Source of the DNA: Candidatus Kryptoniota bacterium
Lineage (GTDB): Bacteria > Bacteroidota > Ignavibacteria > Kryptoniales > JAKASW01
Length of the DNA stretch: 59,759 bases
Assembly (NCBI GenBank): GCA_036567965.1
Contig: DATCTN010000011.1
Span: forward strand, 1-59,759
Direction: 5' to 3'
Each line of letters begins with the position of its first letter. Positions within the stretch are counted from its first letter, which is position 1. The translations under genes were made by a program, and so were the position numbers. The notes beneath the pieces were generated by a model. It was not told where the DNA came from and did no database searches. It worked only from the letters and a program-made list of their open reading frames with translations. Shown here piece after piece: positions 27,011 to 38,300 of this stretch.

Positions 27011-29557
27011 ATGAATCGACGTCAATTTGTAAAACTATCCGCGGTCGCAACAGCCGCGCTGCCCATCATCAACAAGGTTGGCGAAAGAGAAAACGAGCCT
27101 TCAGCTGGCATGCATCGAGTTGACAACGAAGAGCGCAAGCGTCCCGATGCGCCGTATGAAGGATCACACTTAAACCGGCTGTCTTTCCCGATGGGAGGGA
27201 TCGGGGCAGGAACAATCTGTCTTGATGGCACAGGATCGCTTTCCCATTTTTCTCTCAAGAACCACCCGGATATTTTCAATGAGCCCGGAATATTTGCAGC
27301 AATATCGGTTAAAGAACCTGAGAAGATTGCGCGGGTTCTGGAGGGACAATCCCCATGCTGGAAGATCTTCGGACAGCCTGGGAGTGCGAGCGGTGGGGCG
27401 AAACCCGGTTTGGGTCTACCCAGGTTTGCGGGAACAGCGTTCAAGGCGCAGTTTCCATTTGGAAAGGTAACCTTGTCCGACGATGAGGTACCTCTTGCAG
27501 TCGAGATTACAGGCTGGAGTCCGTTTGAACCAGGCGACGCGGACAATGCCAGTCTCCCCGTCGCGGCATTGGAATACCAGTTCGTTAATCATGGCTCGCA
27601 CGCCGTCAAGGCGGTCTTTTCGTTTAACGCACAGAATTTCATGGCGAACGATCATGCGTCCAACGGGGTCCTCTCTTCACAGGGTGGATTCATTCTGCAC
27701 GGAGGGGCGCCGCCTGACAGGCCCTGGGACGATTCAAAGTTTGCCATTCATGTTGACGATCCGAATGTGAAGATAAACCATTTATGGTTCCGCGGCGGTT
27801 GGTGGGACTGGCTGGGAATGGTTTGGCGAGACGTGGAGGAAGGCAACTGCTATGAACATCCTCCGGTCAGTGAAGGTCTGGCATCACCCGGTGCTTCGGC
27901 ATTTGTGCCTTTCGAGCTTCAGCCGGGCGAAACAAAGATCATAGTGGTGCGCCTGGCTTGGTATGCTGGAGAAACAAGCCTGCGGGTTGGGAAAGATCTT
28001 CCCGGCAACGACAGAGAGGCCAAGACAGCCTATCGCCCATGGTACGCCGGACATTTCAGTAACATTGAGGAGCTGGCCGAGTACTGGCGGGCAAAGTACG
28101 TCGTTCTTAGAGCGAGTACGAAGCGGTTCACTGAATGCTTCTACAGCTCGACGCTGCCATCTGAAGTAATTGAAGCTGTCGGAGCAAATCTTGCCATACT
28201 CAAATCACCGACGATCCTCAGGCAGGATGACGGGCGATTGTGGGGATGGGAAGGCTGCGGCGACGACTCTGGTCAGGGAGCTCTGTGCACTCACGTATGG
28301 AATTACGCTCAGGCAATCCCACACTTGTTCCCTGCACTCGAACGCACTCTCAGAGATACCGAGCTCGGTCCTTCGCAGAACGATAGCGGTGAGCAGACTT
28401 TTCGAAGCGGGCTTCCGATAAGGCCGATTGTGCACGAGGAGTACGACGCTGCCGACGGACAATTGGGAGGCATCATGAAGGTCTACCGCGAATGGAGAAT
28501 CAGCGGAGACAAGGAATGGTTAAAAAAGGTTTGGCCCAAAGTCAGGATTGGCCTCGATTACTGCATCAAGACATGGGACCCGAGACATACGGGTTGTTTG
28601 GAAGAGCCCCAGCATAACACATACGACATCGAATTTTGGGGAAGGAATGGGATGTGTACCAGCATCTATCTTGGAGCCCTGGAGGCCGCGGTGCTGATCG
28701 GGAAGGCCTTAGGCGACAACATAGAAACGTACGCTTCCCTGCTGCAGAAGGGTACCGCCCAGGCAAACGATACACTTTTTGACGGTGAGTACTTCATCCA
28801 GAAAACCGAGTGGCGGAACTTGCGAGCGAAGCTCCCTGAAAAACCAATGGTCTGGAATGAAGAGAATTATTCTTCGGAGGCATCGGAACTGATCGCAAAG
28901 GAAGGCCCCAATTACCAGTACGGCAGCGGCTGTTTGTCAGATGGCGTAATAGGATCATGGTTCGCACAGGTCTGTGGAATAGGGCAGATACTGGATTCGG
29001 CTAAGGTGAAGAGTCATCTGAAGTCTGTCCATCGTAATAATTTCAAGCGCGATCTTTCTGCTCACGCTAATGTGGACCGCCCTACTTACGCGGTTGGATC
29101 GGAGGGAGGACTGCTGCTTTGCAGCTGGCCAAAAGGCGGTCGGCCATCTCTCCCTTTTGTGTATTCCGACGAGGTATGGACAGGAATTGAATATGAGGTG
29201 GCCTCGCACTTGATGATGATGGGTTTAGTTGCCGAAGGCTTGGAAATCGTCCAAGCATGCCGCGCACGTTATGATGGACGAGTACGTAATCCGTTCGACG
29301 AATACGAGTGGGGACACTGGTACGCGCGTGCGATGGCATCTTATGCCCTTCTGCAGGGGATGAGCGGAGCGAGGTATGACGCTGTTGAAAAGGTAATTTA
29401 TTTGAAGCCATCTATCCCGGGGGACTTCCGATGCTTTCTATCTACAGCGTTTGGTTATGGCGTGGTCGGTGTGAAAGATGGGAAGCCGTTTTGGGAATCT
29501 GCTCACGGGAGCACTGAAGTCTCTGAGATTCGTTACACTCCACAGGGTGCCCCTTGA
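27011..29557 (+). CDS. Tat-exported GH116 family glycosidase (GBA2-like)
   Basis: 848-residue protein. The short N-terminus MNRRQFVKLSAVATAALP is a Tat signal. The N-terminal beta-sandwich domain begins with NRLSFPMGGIGAGTICLDG (about 56-75), a segment typical of the bile-acid-glucosidase / GBA2 family. The (alpha/alpha)6 catalytic domain covers the second half. EEPQHNTYDIEFWG (531-544) matches the region of the catalytic Glu in human GBA2, so Glu531 or Glu532 is the likely nucleophile. SDGVIGSWFA (Asp644) matches the acid/base position. Known members act on beta-glucosides, beta-xylosides or beta-N-acetylglucosaminides. Strong AAGGAG site five bases before ATG. It follows the ABC permease by 240 bases on the same strand. 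Confidence 0.88.
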   Translation: MNRRQFVKLSAVATAALPIINKVGERENEPSAGMHRVDNEERKRPDAPYEGSHLNRLSFPMGGIGAGTICLDGTGSLSHFSLKNHPDIFNEPGIFAAISVKEPEKIARVLEGQSPCWKIFGQPGSASGGAKPGLGLPRFAGTAFKAQFPFGKVTLSDDEVPLAVEITGWSPFEPGDADNASLPVAALEYQFVNHGSHAVKAVFSFNAQNFMANDHASNGVLSSQGGFILHGGAPPDRPWDDSKFAIHVDDPNVKINHLWFRGGWWDWLGMVWRDVEEGNCYEHPPVSEGLASPGASAFVPFELQPGETKIIVVRLAWYAGETSLRVGKDLPGNDREAKTAYRPWYAGHFSNIEELAEYWRAKYVVLRASTKRFTECFYSSTLPSEVIEAVGANLAILKSPTILRQDDGRLWGWEGCGDDSGQGALCTHVWNYAQAIPHLFPALERTLRDTELGPSQNDSGEQTFRSGLPIRPIVHEEYDAADGQLGGIMKVYREWRISGDKEWLKKVWPKVRIGLDYCIKTWDPRHTGCLEEPQHNTYDIEFWGRNGMCTSIYLGALEAAVLIGKALGDNIETYASLLQKGTAQANDTLFDGEYFIQKTEWRNLRAKLPEKPMVWNEENYSSEASELIAKEGPNYQYGSGCLSDGVIGSWFAQVCGIGQILDSAKVKSHLKSVHRNNFKRDLSAHANVDRPTYAVGSEGGLLLCSWPKGGRPSLPFVYSDEVWTGIEYEVASHLMMMGLVAEGLEIVQACRARYDGRVRNPFDEYEWGHWYARAMASYALLQGMSGARYDAVEKVIYLKPSIPGDFRCFLSTAFGYGVVGVKDGKPFWESAHGSTEVSEIRYTPQGAP

Positions 29558-29743
29558 GATTATTGTGTCTGCGCTAACTGCGTGTTCGGTGATTGAGTGT
29601 CAATACCTTTAGCTTTGTCAGGAGATCGACGAGTCTGAAAATTTATTTCATTCAACATTCTTATCGTCAATTGTACAAGTGACAATCTGTCAATCGCCGG
29701 AATCTTGCGACGTTTATCAAAAGCCGGAAAGTGAGGATTCTAA

Positions 29744-31903
29744 ATGAGAACATCATTTTTTATTGCATGCTCGTTCGGGCTTCTCCTTGCATCCGCATCC
29801 GCCCTTGCAGCCCCGGATTCCACGCTCATTTATCTTAACAACAGCTCATATTTCTGTGGAAGGGAGTATTATGTTCTGCGCAGCGGCAGAGTACAAATGT
29901 TCGTGCAGTCGGACAAAGCCAACCTTGGCTCGGCGTTCACGTACCTCCTGTTTGACGCGCAGAACGCAAGCCAAAGCGCTCGTAAGGAGAATGCCGGTAA
30001 CTATTCTCCGCTTTCCGGATTTCAGACGAGTGCATTGGAAGTATCGATGGGAAATTTCCCCTTCACTGCCCTGGGCCAGAACACAGTTTCAAGGTGGATT
30101 TACGAAAATGGGATCCCCAAAGTTGAAGCAGTGTGGTGGGCCGGCGGGATCAAAGTGACGGAAAAGATATCTGCCATTGTTGGCCAGAATACATTCGTAA
30201 GGTCAATAACTCTTTTTGGAGCACAGATCGTAGATACTGAGAGGGTCAAGTTGCGACTTGGCGTACCGGATGGCGAGGTTCAAAGTTACCCGGGAATGAT
30301 TGTCAGTACGGGTCAAAGGGAAACGATAGCGGTCGCGGTAGGGCAGGAAGGCTTGAACACTGATGAGGATAAGAATTATCTGGAGATCAATGCTGAGGTG
30401 CCTCCGGGAAGTGCCAAAACTTACGAGACTTTCGTAGCGATGCAGCTGACATCGGGTGATACCACATCGGCGCTGGACAGAATTCGGAATTTAAAATCGG
30501 GTGGCGCACTCCTTGAACAAACCCGCGCAGCATGGAAACTGGAGAGTACAGTTAAAACGCCGGACGCCGTCTTGCAGGAGCTATATGACAACGTCCGATT
30601 CACTTTACCGGGTTATGTCTCTGACGTCGGCATCATGGACGCGGGAGTGTTTGAGTACGGCGGTCAGTGGATAAGGGACGCTTCAAACACCACGCTCGGA
30701 CTCCTTCAGATCGGCCAGTTTGAATTGGCACGCGGGCTCCTTTCTCACATGATGGACAGCATGATTACAAATGACGGGGCGACGATGATCTCCAGCAATT
30801 ACGAAAAGCCGGAGAATGAGGAGTTCGATCAGATGGGCGAGTTATGGGATGCTATGAAGAATTACTACTATTGGTCGGGAGACTCATCCCTTCTTAAGAA
30901 GAATGCATTGAAGCTTATCGCAATGACCAATCGTCCTCTTCGTCCCGAATTCTGTGATTCTACCGGGATGGTTCACAATAAGAGGGAGTACTGGGAGAGA
31001 TTTGCGACGGAAGGTTATGAACTCGCGTACCAGATCTACGTCATTGAGGGTCTGCGGGATGCGATAGAGCTTGCGCGAATCATAGGTGCGCAGGATTATG
31101 TCGCAACATGGAAAGCGGCCTCAAGCAAGATGTTGCGGGCTATGCTCCATGACCCGAAACTGGCCCTGGTGCACAACGGTGCGCTAATCAAGCGCCGCTC
31201 GCCCGACGGTCATATAGTCGACACGGTAAAGTACGCAGGTTACATAATCGACTCTCCTGCGTTGACCGAATCGCTCCAGCGTCTCCTTCCTGATGCTGAG
31301 ATGGCTCTCCCAATTGCCTTGGGAATAGTTGATCCTAAGTCTGCACTCGCGAAGAAGACTCTAGACGAGCTTATGGGGCTATGGAATAGTCGATGGTCGT
31401 TCGGCGGATTTGACCGCTACAACACGAGCTCGCAGCCCGACCAACCCGGTCCCTGGCCTTTTGCAACGTGCTTCATCCTTCGAGCGCAGCATGAAGCGGG
31501 AATGTATGCCCGAAGCAGGGAAACTCTGGAATGGCTGCACAACGTGCAGGGTGGACACAGCGGCGCTTACTTTGAGGAAATACCAATCACAAGGAATCAA
31601 TCATTCACCGCAGGAATTCTGCCTTGGCCTGCGGCTGAAGTGGCGCTCTTTGTAGTGAGACACTGGTTGGGTGTGAGTTTCAAGGACGGGCACGTGGTCC
31701 TAAAGCCGAACCTGTATCCGGGCACCGGAAGAGTCGAAGCCAGCCTGAGATACAACGGAAGCAGAATAGATCTTGTGGTCGAAGATGCGGGCCGCGTGAA
31801 GAGCGCAACCGTCAATGGAAAGCCGGTTAAGCCGCAGAAGGACGGTTCCGTCGTTTTGCCATCCGGATTTAAAGGAGGTAAGGTCATCCTGAAAGTCAGA
31901 TAG
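29744..31903 (+). CDS. Secreted six-hairpin ((alpha/alpha)6) glycosidase, family uncertain
   Basis: 719 residues with a clear Sec signal peptide (about 1-22, ending SALAAP). An N-terminal beta-sandwich (25-265) precedes an (alpha/alpha)6 barrel (about 275-640) and a small C-terminal beta domain (650-719). In the barrel, YGGQWIRDASNTTLGLL resembles the GH15/GH63/GH78 clan pattern WIRDA, EFDQMGELWDAMKNYYYW may carry the general acid, and FTAGILPWPAAEVALFV resembles the usual last-helix motif. I cannot assign a GH family; amylase-like, trehalase-like or rhamnosidase-like activities are all possible. GAGGA lies seven bases before the ATG. It is 186 bases downstream of the GH116 gene and probably in the same regulatory unit. 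Confidence 0.75.
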   Translation: MRTSFFIACSFGLLLASASALAAPDSTLIYLNNSSYFCGREYYVLRSGRVQMFVQSDKANLGSAFTYLLFDAQNASQSARKENAGNYSPLSGFQTSALEVSMGNFPFTALGQNTVSRWIYENGIPKVEAVWWAGGIKVTEKISAIVGQNTFVRSITLFGAQIVDTERVKLRLGVPDGEVQSYPGMIVSTGQRETIAVAVGQEGLNTDEDKNYLEINAEVPPGSAKTYETFVAMQLTSGDTTSALDRIRNLKSGGALLEQTRAAWKLESTVKTPDAVLQELYDNVRFTLPGYVSDVGIMDAGVFEYGGQWIRDASNTTLGLLQIGQFELARGLLSHMMDSMITNDGATMISSNYEKPENEEFDQMGELWDAMKNYYYWSGDSSLLKKNALKLIAMTNRPLRPEFCDSTGMVHNKREYWERFATEGYELAYQIYVIEGLRDAIELARIIGAQDYVATWKAASSKMLRAMLHDPKLALVHNGALIKRRSPDGHIVDTVKYAGYIIDSPALTESLQRLLPDAEMALPIALGIVDPKSALAKKTLDELMGLWNSRWSFGGFDRYNTSSQPDQPGPWPFATCFILRAQHEAGMYARSRETLEWLHNVQGGHSGAYFEEIPITRNQSFTAGILPWPAAEVALFVVRHWLGVSFKDGHVVLKPNLYPGTGRVEASLRYNGSRIDLVVEDAGRVKSATVNGKPVKPQKDGSVVLPSGFKGGKVILKVR

Positions 31904-32717
31904 GAGCTCATCATAAGTGAGAATGACTCCGTTTCTGTAGAGCTTCACTGTTGGCACCGTGTCGACGGACTCCTTAAGCTCCTCAGACAGATCATGACAT
32001 CTTTTTGGTTCAGGGCGTGACTGTATTGACCTGCCCCCAAATTAGCAATCCAGTCTTGAGTTAGCTGTCTTGCTTAGTGAACGCTATTCCTGGAGCTGAT
32101 TTTCGGGCGATAAACGTGATTTCGACTTTCAAGGAGTTCGAGTCATCGTTCCGATCGGGGAGCAAACGCCTGCTGCTTATTCGACCTTTCCTCTTGATCT
32201 CACATGGCTTCGCCATATGCCCAGTTACTCCAATTGTGCCTTCAGTTCACAAACGAGGTTCTCTTTATTCTCTGAAAAGTTACGATAAGAGGAGATCAGT
32301 CGACGACGAATTCCGCTGTGGACCATTGGACCCTACTTAATGATCAAGTTCACATCTTAGGGTAGTATTGGGTTTGTGCGGATAGCGTTGTTCGGGAACC
32401 CGCTTCCCCAAATAATGTTAATGTACGTAATAGGAATAGTTTGAGATACCGCCAGGATTTTCAAATAGATTGATTTAGTAATTCAGTCATGGGCGTGCGT
32501 CCAATCCTCATTCTATATCCTATTGAATATCGCGTTGCGTCTTGACGAAGTAGAAACGAACGCTTCGTTACGAAACCGAACTTGCAGTCAGCAAGAATCA
32601 GAAGAATGGAATGTAAAGACCGTCTCACCACGGAACAGATACGTCGAAAGCCGATCGTATCCACATTTTATTCGGTGCAGATGTACTTTTACAAAGAGGA
32701 AAAAAGGTGGAGGGAAA
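31904..32717 (+). other. Long gap before the first GLUG protein
   Basis: About 810 bases with no convincing gene. It holds copy B of the dispersed repeat (32135-32166). A frame open from 32523 into the GLUG gene is an upstream extension without a signal, not a separate gene. Confidence 0.4.
32135..32166 (+). repeat. Dispersed repeat, copy B
   Basis: AGTTCGAGTCATCGTTCCGA followed by TCGGGGAGCAAA, differing from copy A (11096) by one base in the core. The 40 bases to the left also resemble those left of copies A and C. Confidence 0.6.
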
Positions 32718-34445
32718 ATGAATCGGAAGATATACACATTGGTTGCAGCCCCATTGTTTTTTCTGTTTAGCGCTGCAGATGCGTTTTCACAAACGGCAAC
32801 ACCACCATCAGGGAGCGGCACACTCGGCGACCCGTACCTCATAGCCACCCTTGATAATCTTTATTGGATAACACAGAATTCGGGCTCTTGGGGTTTATAC
32901 TTTAAACAGACTGCAGACATAGACGCTTCTTCAAGCTCCGGATGGGACTCGGGAAATGGGTTCTCACCAATAGGGGGTACTGGATTGGACTTTACCGGCA
33001 CGTATGACGGAAACGGACATACCATAACCGGTTTGTTCATTTCCCGCAGTGGCACCAATTACGTAGGGCTGTTTGGGGATTGTTCTGCCGCTACGGTAAA
33101 GAACATCGGACTGCTCAACGTGAATGTTACTGGGTACAGTTACGTCGGAGGACTTATGGGCTCTAATTATCATGGCTCATCAGTAAACAACAGCTATTGC
33201 ACCGGAAGTGTGACTGGGGCCGCGGGGTATCTAGGCGGACTCGTTGGTCAGAATGACAGCGCCACCATAAGCAGCAGCTACAGTACCGCCGTCGTCAGCA
33301 CAACCACAGGTTATGGAAATTATATCGGCGGATTTGTAGGCGAAAATTATTCCAGTTCCACGGTAAGTACAAGCTACTGCACCGGAAGCGTCAGTTGTGC
33401 CCACGCAGATTACGTCGGCGGATTTGTCGGCTACAATTATTCCGGTTCAACGGTAAGCAACTGCTATTCCACCGGAAACGTAAGCAGCTATAATGAGGTA
33501 GGAGGATTTGTAGGATTTAATTATTCTAATTCGAAAATCGAGAACTGCTACAGCACCGGGAGTGTTAGCAGTGACTATGGCGCTGACGACAATTATATCG
33601 GCGGTTTTGTGAGCTACAATCTTAGTGGTTCCTCAGTAGACAGTTGTTTCTGGGATACACAGACTTCAGGTTTCTTAAGCAGCGCGGGCGGTACGGGAGA
33701 AACCACGGCTGAAATGAAGACAGTGTCGACATTCACTGATGCTCTCTGGGATTTCACAATCGTTTGGGGGATAAGCAGTGGAATCAACAACGGGTATCCT
33801 TACTTGATAGGCGTGACAGATCATCCGCTTCCCGTTCAGGCGACAAACTTCCTTGCGACAGCCAAACTCGGTGCGGCTACACTTTCATGGAAGACCCAAT
33901 CCGAAGTTGACAACGCCGGGTTCAATATACTCCGCAAAGACCTCCCGCAAGCGGGACAGGCCGGCACGACTTCGTTCAACTTGATCGCAAGCTACGCAAG
34001 CAACAGCAGTCTGAAAGGGATGGGCACGAGTGCCACTGGCAGAGCTTACAACTTCACAGACGAGAACGTAACTTCGGGAGCAACGTACCAATACAAGATC
34101 CAAAGCGTCTCGACAAACGGAATGACAAAGGACTTATCAACACTTTCAGTTACCGTCGATGTTCCGAAAGCGTATGCGCTCTACCAGAATTATCCCAATC
34201 CTTTCAATCCAAGTACGACAATACGGTTCGACCTGAAGGAGGAATCGACAGTTACTCTAGATATCTACAATGTTCTCGGACAGAGAATGCTTGAAGAGAA
34301 TTACGGAACGATGAAGGCTGGAAGATACAACGAGAATATAAACATGGAAAGGTTTGCGAGCGGTGTGTATTTGTACCGGATTAGTGCGATAGGAAACGAC
34401 GGACAGAGATTCGAGTCGATCAAGAAGTTTATGTTAATGAAATAG
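32718..34445 (+). CDS. T9SS-sorted surface protein with GLUG repeats
   Basis: 575 residues from ATG 32718, which has GGTGGAGGG just upstream. A signal peptide (1-25, ending DAFSQ) is followed by five to six GLUG-type repeats (about 60-350) of the pattern VGGFVGxNYSGSTVSNCYSTGSV, which fold as a beta-solenoid. A fibronectin-like domain (about 370-480, beginning LPVQATNFLATAKLG) and a T9SS type A sorting domain (485-575, with YALYQNYPNPFNPSTTIRFD and ending FMLMK) follow. Such proteins cross the outer membrane through the Por system and have their tail removed. Role probably adhesion or glycan binding; no enzyme motif seen. A strong terminator follows directly. Confidence 0.92.
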   Translation: MNRKIYTLVAAPLFFLFSAADAFSQTATPPSGSGTLGDPYLIATLDNLYWITQNSGSWGLYFKQTADIDASSSSGWDSGNGFSPIGGTGLDFTGTYDGNGHTITGLFISRSGTNYVGLFGDCSAATVKNIGLLNVNVTGYSYVGGLMGSNYHGSSVNNSYCTGSVTGAAGYLGGLVGQNDSATISSSYSTAVVSTTTGYGNYIGGFVGENYSSSTVSTSYCTGSVSCAHADYVGGFVGYNYSGSTVSNCYSTGNVSSYNEVGGFVGFNYSNSKIENCYSTGSVSSDYGADDNYIGGFVSYNLSGSSVDSCFWDTQTSGFLSSAGGTGETTAEMKTVSTFTDALWDFTIVWGISSGINNGYPYLIGVTDHPLPVQATNFLATAKLGAATLSWKTQSEVDNAGFNILRKDLPQAGQAGTTSFNLIASYASNSSLKGMGTSATGRAYNFTDENVTSGATYQYKIQSVSTNGMTKDLSTLSVTVDVPKAYALYQNYPNPFNPSTTIRFDLKEESTVTLDIYNVLGQRMLEENYGTMKAGRYNENINMERFASGVYLYRISAIGNDGQRFESIKKFMLMK

Positions 34446-34472
34446 AAGCAGAGTCCTATCTGGAAATGGAGA

Positions 34473-34503
34473 GTCCCGTCGTGAGAGATCGTGACGGGAC
34501 TTT
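34473..34503 (+). terminator. Rho-independent terminator of the first GLUG gene
   Basis: GTCCCGTC (34473-34480) pairs with GACGGGAC (34493-34500), followed by a short T run. A near-identical copy with a longer T run is at 39282-39315. Confidence 0.75.
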
Positions 34504-35384
34504 CAATCTTGCGGTCGGGCCGTTCCAGCGCCGCCGACAATGAAGATCCAGACGAATCTCTATATTCGAATTGTGTGTTCATTCTCCTTATCCTCCCCCT
34601 ATCTCCTGTGCGATAATTTCCATTCTCGGTTTTCCTCGCACTTTTTTTGCCATGCTTCTCTTCGGCAAGCAGCGGATCAGAGTTGACAGCTCCGATCTGA
34701 CTCGTTTGTATACTCTTGCCGATGGATAGGCCAGCTCAAGAATTGCCTAAATCAGAAGGCGTCGGCGGATCTTCACCGTGAATTTTTGGGAACCGCTATC
34801 GAAGAGGCGGCGTTACCAAAATACACATGGTCACAATAAGAAGGCGCTGGTACCCTCTATATGGTGGAAATTGTCCTGTAATCAGGGTCGTCAGCGATTC
34901 TCATTTCAACGTTGTAAGTGAGAGAGCCTGGTTCCTTGACGGATCGAGCGAATTCCAACCGGTCGACAAGTTTGATCTGGGATTGACATCGGTGACATCG
35001 TTTCTCACTCGCCGCTCTGCAGGAAATTGGCCCCGCATTTGTCAGCTTCAACTTTTCTCGCAATGATCCCGGAACCTCTCATCTGGTATTGCCCGGAATT
35101 GAGCGGTGGAGGGAACGTAGATAAAGTCATTTACGGTTTTGCCGCGCCAGCGGTTCTCGCTTTCTCACTTCGCACTATTGTGTTTTTTCCAATCGCGGTA
35201 CACGCTTCAGGCGGTGGCTCATCGCCGATTGGATTTCCGAACACAAGGTACCACGAAAGATAAATGAAACCGATGTTGACAAACTCAGAGGTGATCAAAC
35301 TTTGTTCGGTGCACCATTCTCGTATAGAAGTCTGTCCAAAACGCGATCACTTCGAGATATGAAAACCAGAAGAACGGAGGAGAG
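34504..35384 (+). other. Gap between the two GLUG genes
   Basis: About 880 bases. Short open frames (34827-35066, 35027-35263) match no family I know and overlap frames on the other strand. Nothing else is supported. Confidence 0.4.
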
Positions 35385-38300
35385 ATGAAAGAGAGGACGT
35401 ACACATTGATAGCACCCGCGTTGCTATTCATAATCACCGTGGGGAGCCTGTTTCTCTCGACGGCACATGCACAGACAGAAACGGCGCCATCAGGGAGCGG
35501 GACTTCCGCGAGTCCGCACATTATCGCGAATCTTAACAACCTCGCCTGGTTACAGGATGTGCACAACGATTCCGCGTGGGGGGATTACTATTTGCAGACC
35601 GCAGACATAGACGCATCTTCCGACACGAGCTGGAATTCGGGGGCCGGTTTCACACCGATAGGTGGATCCGGTAATAGTTTTGCCGGCACATACGACGGAG
35701 GCGGCCACACAATTTCCGGTCTCTTTATTTCCTTGAGCAACTCCCCGTGGAGTGTCGGAATGTTTGCATCTCTGTATGGCGGCGCCACAGTGAAAAACCT
35801 CGGGCTTGTAAACGTTAACATAACCGGCGCGACTGCGGTTGGCGGACTCGCCGGAATTGTCAACTTTTCAACCGTGCAAAACTGTTACGTGTCAGGCACA
35901 GTTCACGGCTCCGGTACACAGCTCGGCGGCCTCGTCGGTGAAGCGAGCGGCACGACAAACCCATCAACTATTTACGCAGTCATAACCAACAGTCATAGTT
36001 CCGCTGCTGTCACCGGTGACTCGGACGATGTCGGTGGACTTATAGGTTCGCTCGGAACTCTCGCCACTGTTACCGGCAGTTACAGCACAGGCAACGTTGA
36101 AAGCACGAACCCGGCAAACCAATATACCGGTGGACTCATTGGCTACGCGAGCCTTGTCACCAGCATTCGAACATCGTACAGTACGGGAAATGTCACGGGC
36201 AAGAATTACGTCGGGGGATTAGTTGGGATTGATAATGGGGTCAACACCACTTCTTCTGTCATCGATAGTAGTTACGCCACGGGAACAGTGAGCGGGGCGA
36301 CTTACGTCGGTGGATTTATTGGTGAAAGTATTGAAACAGGGATCACGAACAGCCACAGTTCAGGAAGAGTACTGGCGACCGGGAATTATTCAGGCGGATT
36401 TGTAGGCGACAATATAAGCGCTTCGACTGTGAGTGATTGCTACTGCACCGGCAGCGATAGCGGAGCAAGTGATGCCGGCGGGTTCCTTGGCGCAGGCGGA
36501 TCATTCGCCAGCGTCACCGCGAGCTACAGCACAGGGAAATGCCAGGGCGGATCCAATGTCGGCGGCTTTGCAGGCTATATCTACAACCATGGAATCAGTA
36601 ACTGCTACAGCATGGACACTGTAATAGCCACCGGGAGCGGTGTTGGCGGTTTCGTCGGAGAAGATCAGGGCGCCGGCGTGGATAAATGCTACAGCACGGG
36701 GAGTGTCACCGGCGGCTCATTGGTCGGCGGACTCATTGGGGATAACATCGGAGGTTCAACTAACTCCTTGTGGGACACGCAGACTTCAGGACAGTCAAGC
36801 AGCAGCTATGGCGACATCGCAGCGACGACCTCACAAATGCAGACACAATCGACTTACACAACTTACAGCTGGGACTTCACATCCACTTGGGCAATCGATC
36901 CGGGCATCAACGGCGGCTTTCCGGGATTCGCTTGGCAATCTCAATACGCTCCCGCTGCACCGAGCGCAGCAACCGGCGCAGGCACGGGTATCACCTGGTC
37001 GTCTGTCACCCTAAACGGAAATGTCAGCCCGCATAAAGACACTACCACCGTGAAGTTTGTCTACGGGACTTCCTCCGGGGTGTACCCCGATACGGTAGCG
37101 GCCACTCAGAGTCCAATCTACGGGTACGGACCGATCTCAGTTTCAAAGGCTATCTCGAGTCTCACTGCGAGCACGACATACTACTACCGCGTGATCGCGT
37201 CTAACTTATTGGGTCCGGCGGTGGGAAGCGAACTGAGCTTCACGACAACGGCGGCACCTTCTGCTCCAACTGCGATGACCGATTCTGTGTCGTCCATAGC
37301 GTCAACGACTGCGATATCCTACGGCACCGTAAATCCAAACGGAGATACAACCACAGTGAGATTTCTGTACGGAACTGTCTCAGGAACCTACCACGACAGC
37401 GTCGTTGCCACTCAGAGTCCTCTTACAGGATACAGTTCCACTCATGTCACGGCGAATTTATCAGGATTGACGCCAGGGCAAACATACTACCTGCGTGTCT
37501 CGGCATCGAGTATTCTCAGCTACGAGCGTGGAAGCGAAATCAGCTTCACAACAGTCGCCTCCACAGAAACGGCGCCTTCGGGTAGTGGGACCTCAAGTGA
37601 TCCACATATCATCGCAGGTCTAGACAACCTGAAGTGGTTACAGGATGCGAGCAACGATACAGCGTGGGGTGACTACTACAAACAAACCGCGAATATCAAC
37701 GCGTCTCCAACGTCAACATGGAATTCAGGGACAGGACTCTCGCCGATAGGAAATTCCTCAACACCTTTTTCGGGTTCCTATGACGGTCAGGGTCACACCA
37801 TTGACAGCTTACACATCTCACGGACCGGCAGTAATTATCAGGGATTATTCGGAACTCTTGGCTCGTCCGCTGTTGTCGAGAGCTTGGGAGTGACAAACGC
37901 CAGCGTGTCAGGAAATGATTTTGTCGGAGCGTTGGCAGGATGGGTTGAGTCGGGCGCCAGTGTTACCAGTTGTTATACCAGCGGCTCTGTCTACGCGGGG
38001 CACGGCGATTGCGGCGGACTTATCGGAGAAAGTGACGGCACCGTAGCGACAAGCTTCAGCAATTGTAATATAACTGGCGGTTCCGTCTACAGCATGGGCG
38101 GGTTTATCGGATATACGGATGGAGGTTCGATCACAAATTGCTACAGTACTGGCAGAGTAAATGTCTCATGTGCTGGTGCAGGCGGCTTGGTTGGGAACCA
38201 CACTAGTGCTGCCATCGACGATTGCTACAGCGTAAGCAAGGTCAGTGCGCCTAACACTTACGGTGGTTTGATCGGAGGTAACTATGGGGGAAGCGTAACC

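Noticed and set aside
33120-33660. CRISPR-like regular repeats
   Set aside because: The spacing comes from GLUG protein repeats in an open frame; units vary in DNA and there are no unique spacers or cas genes.
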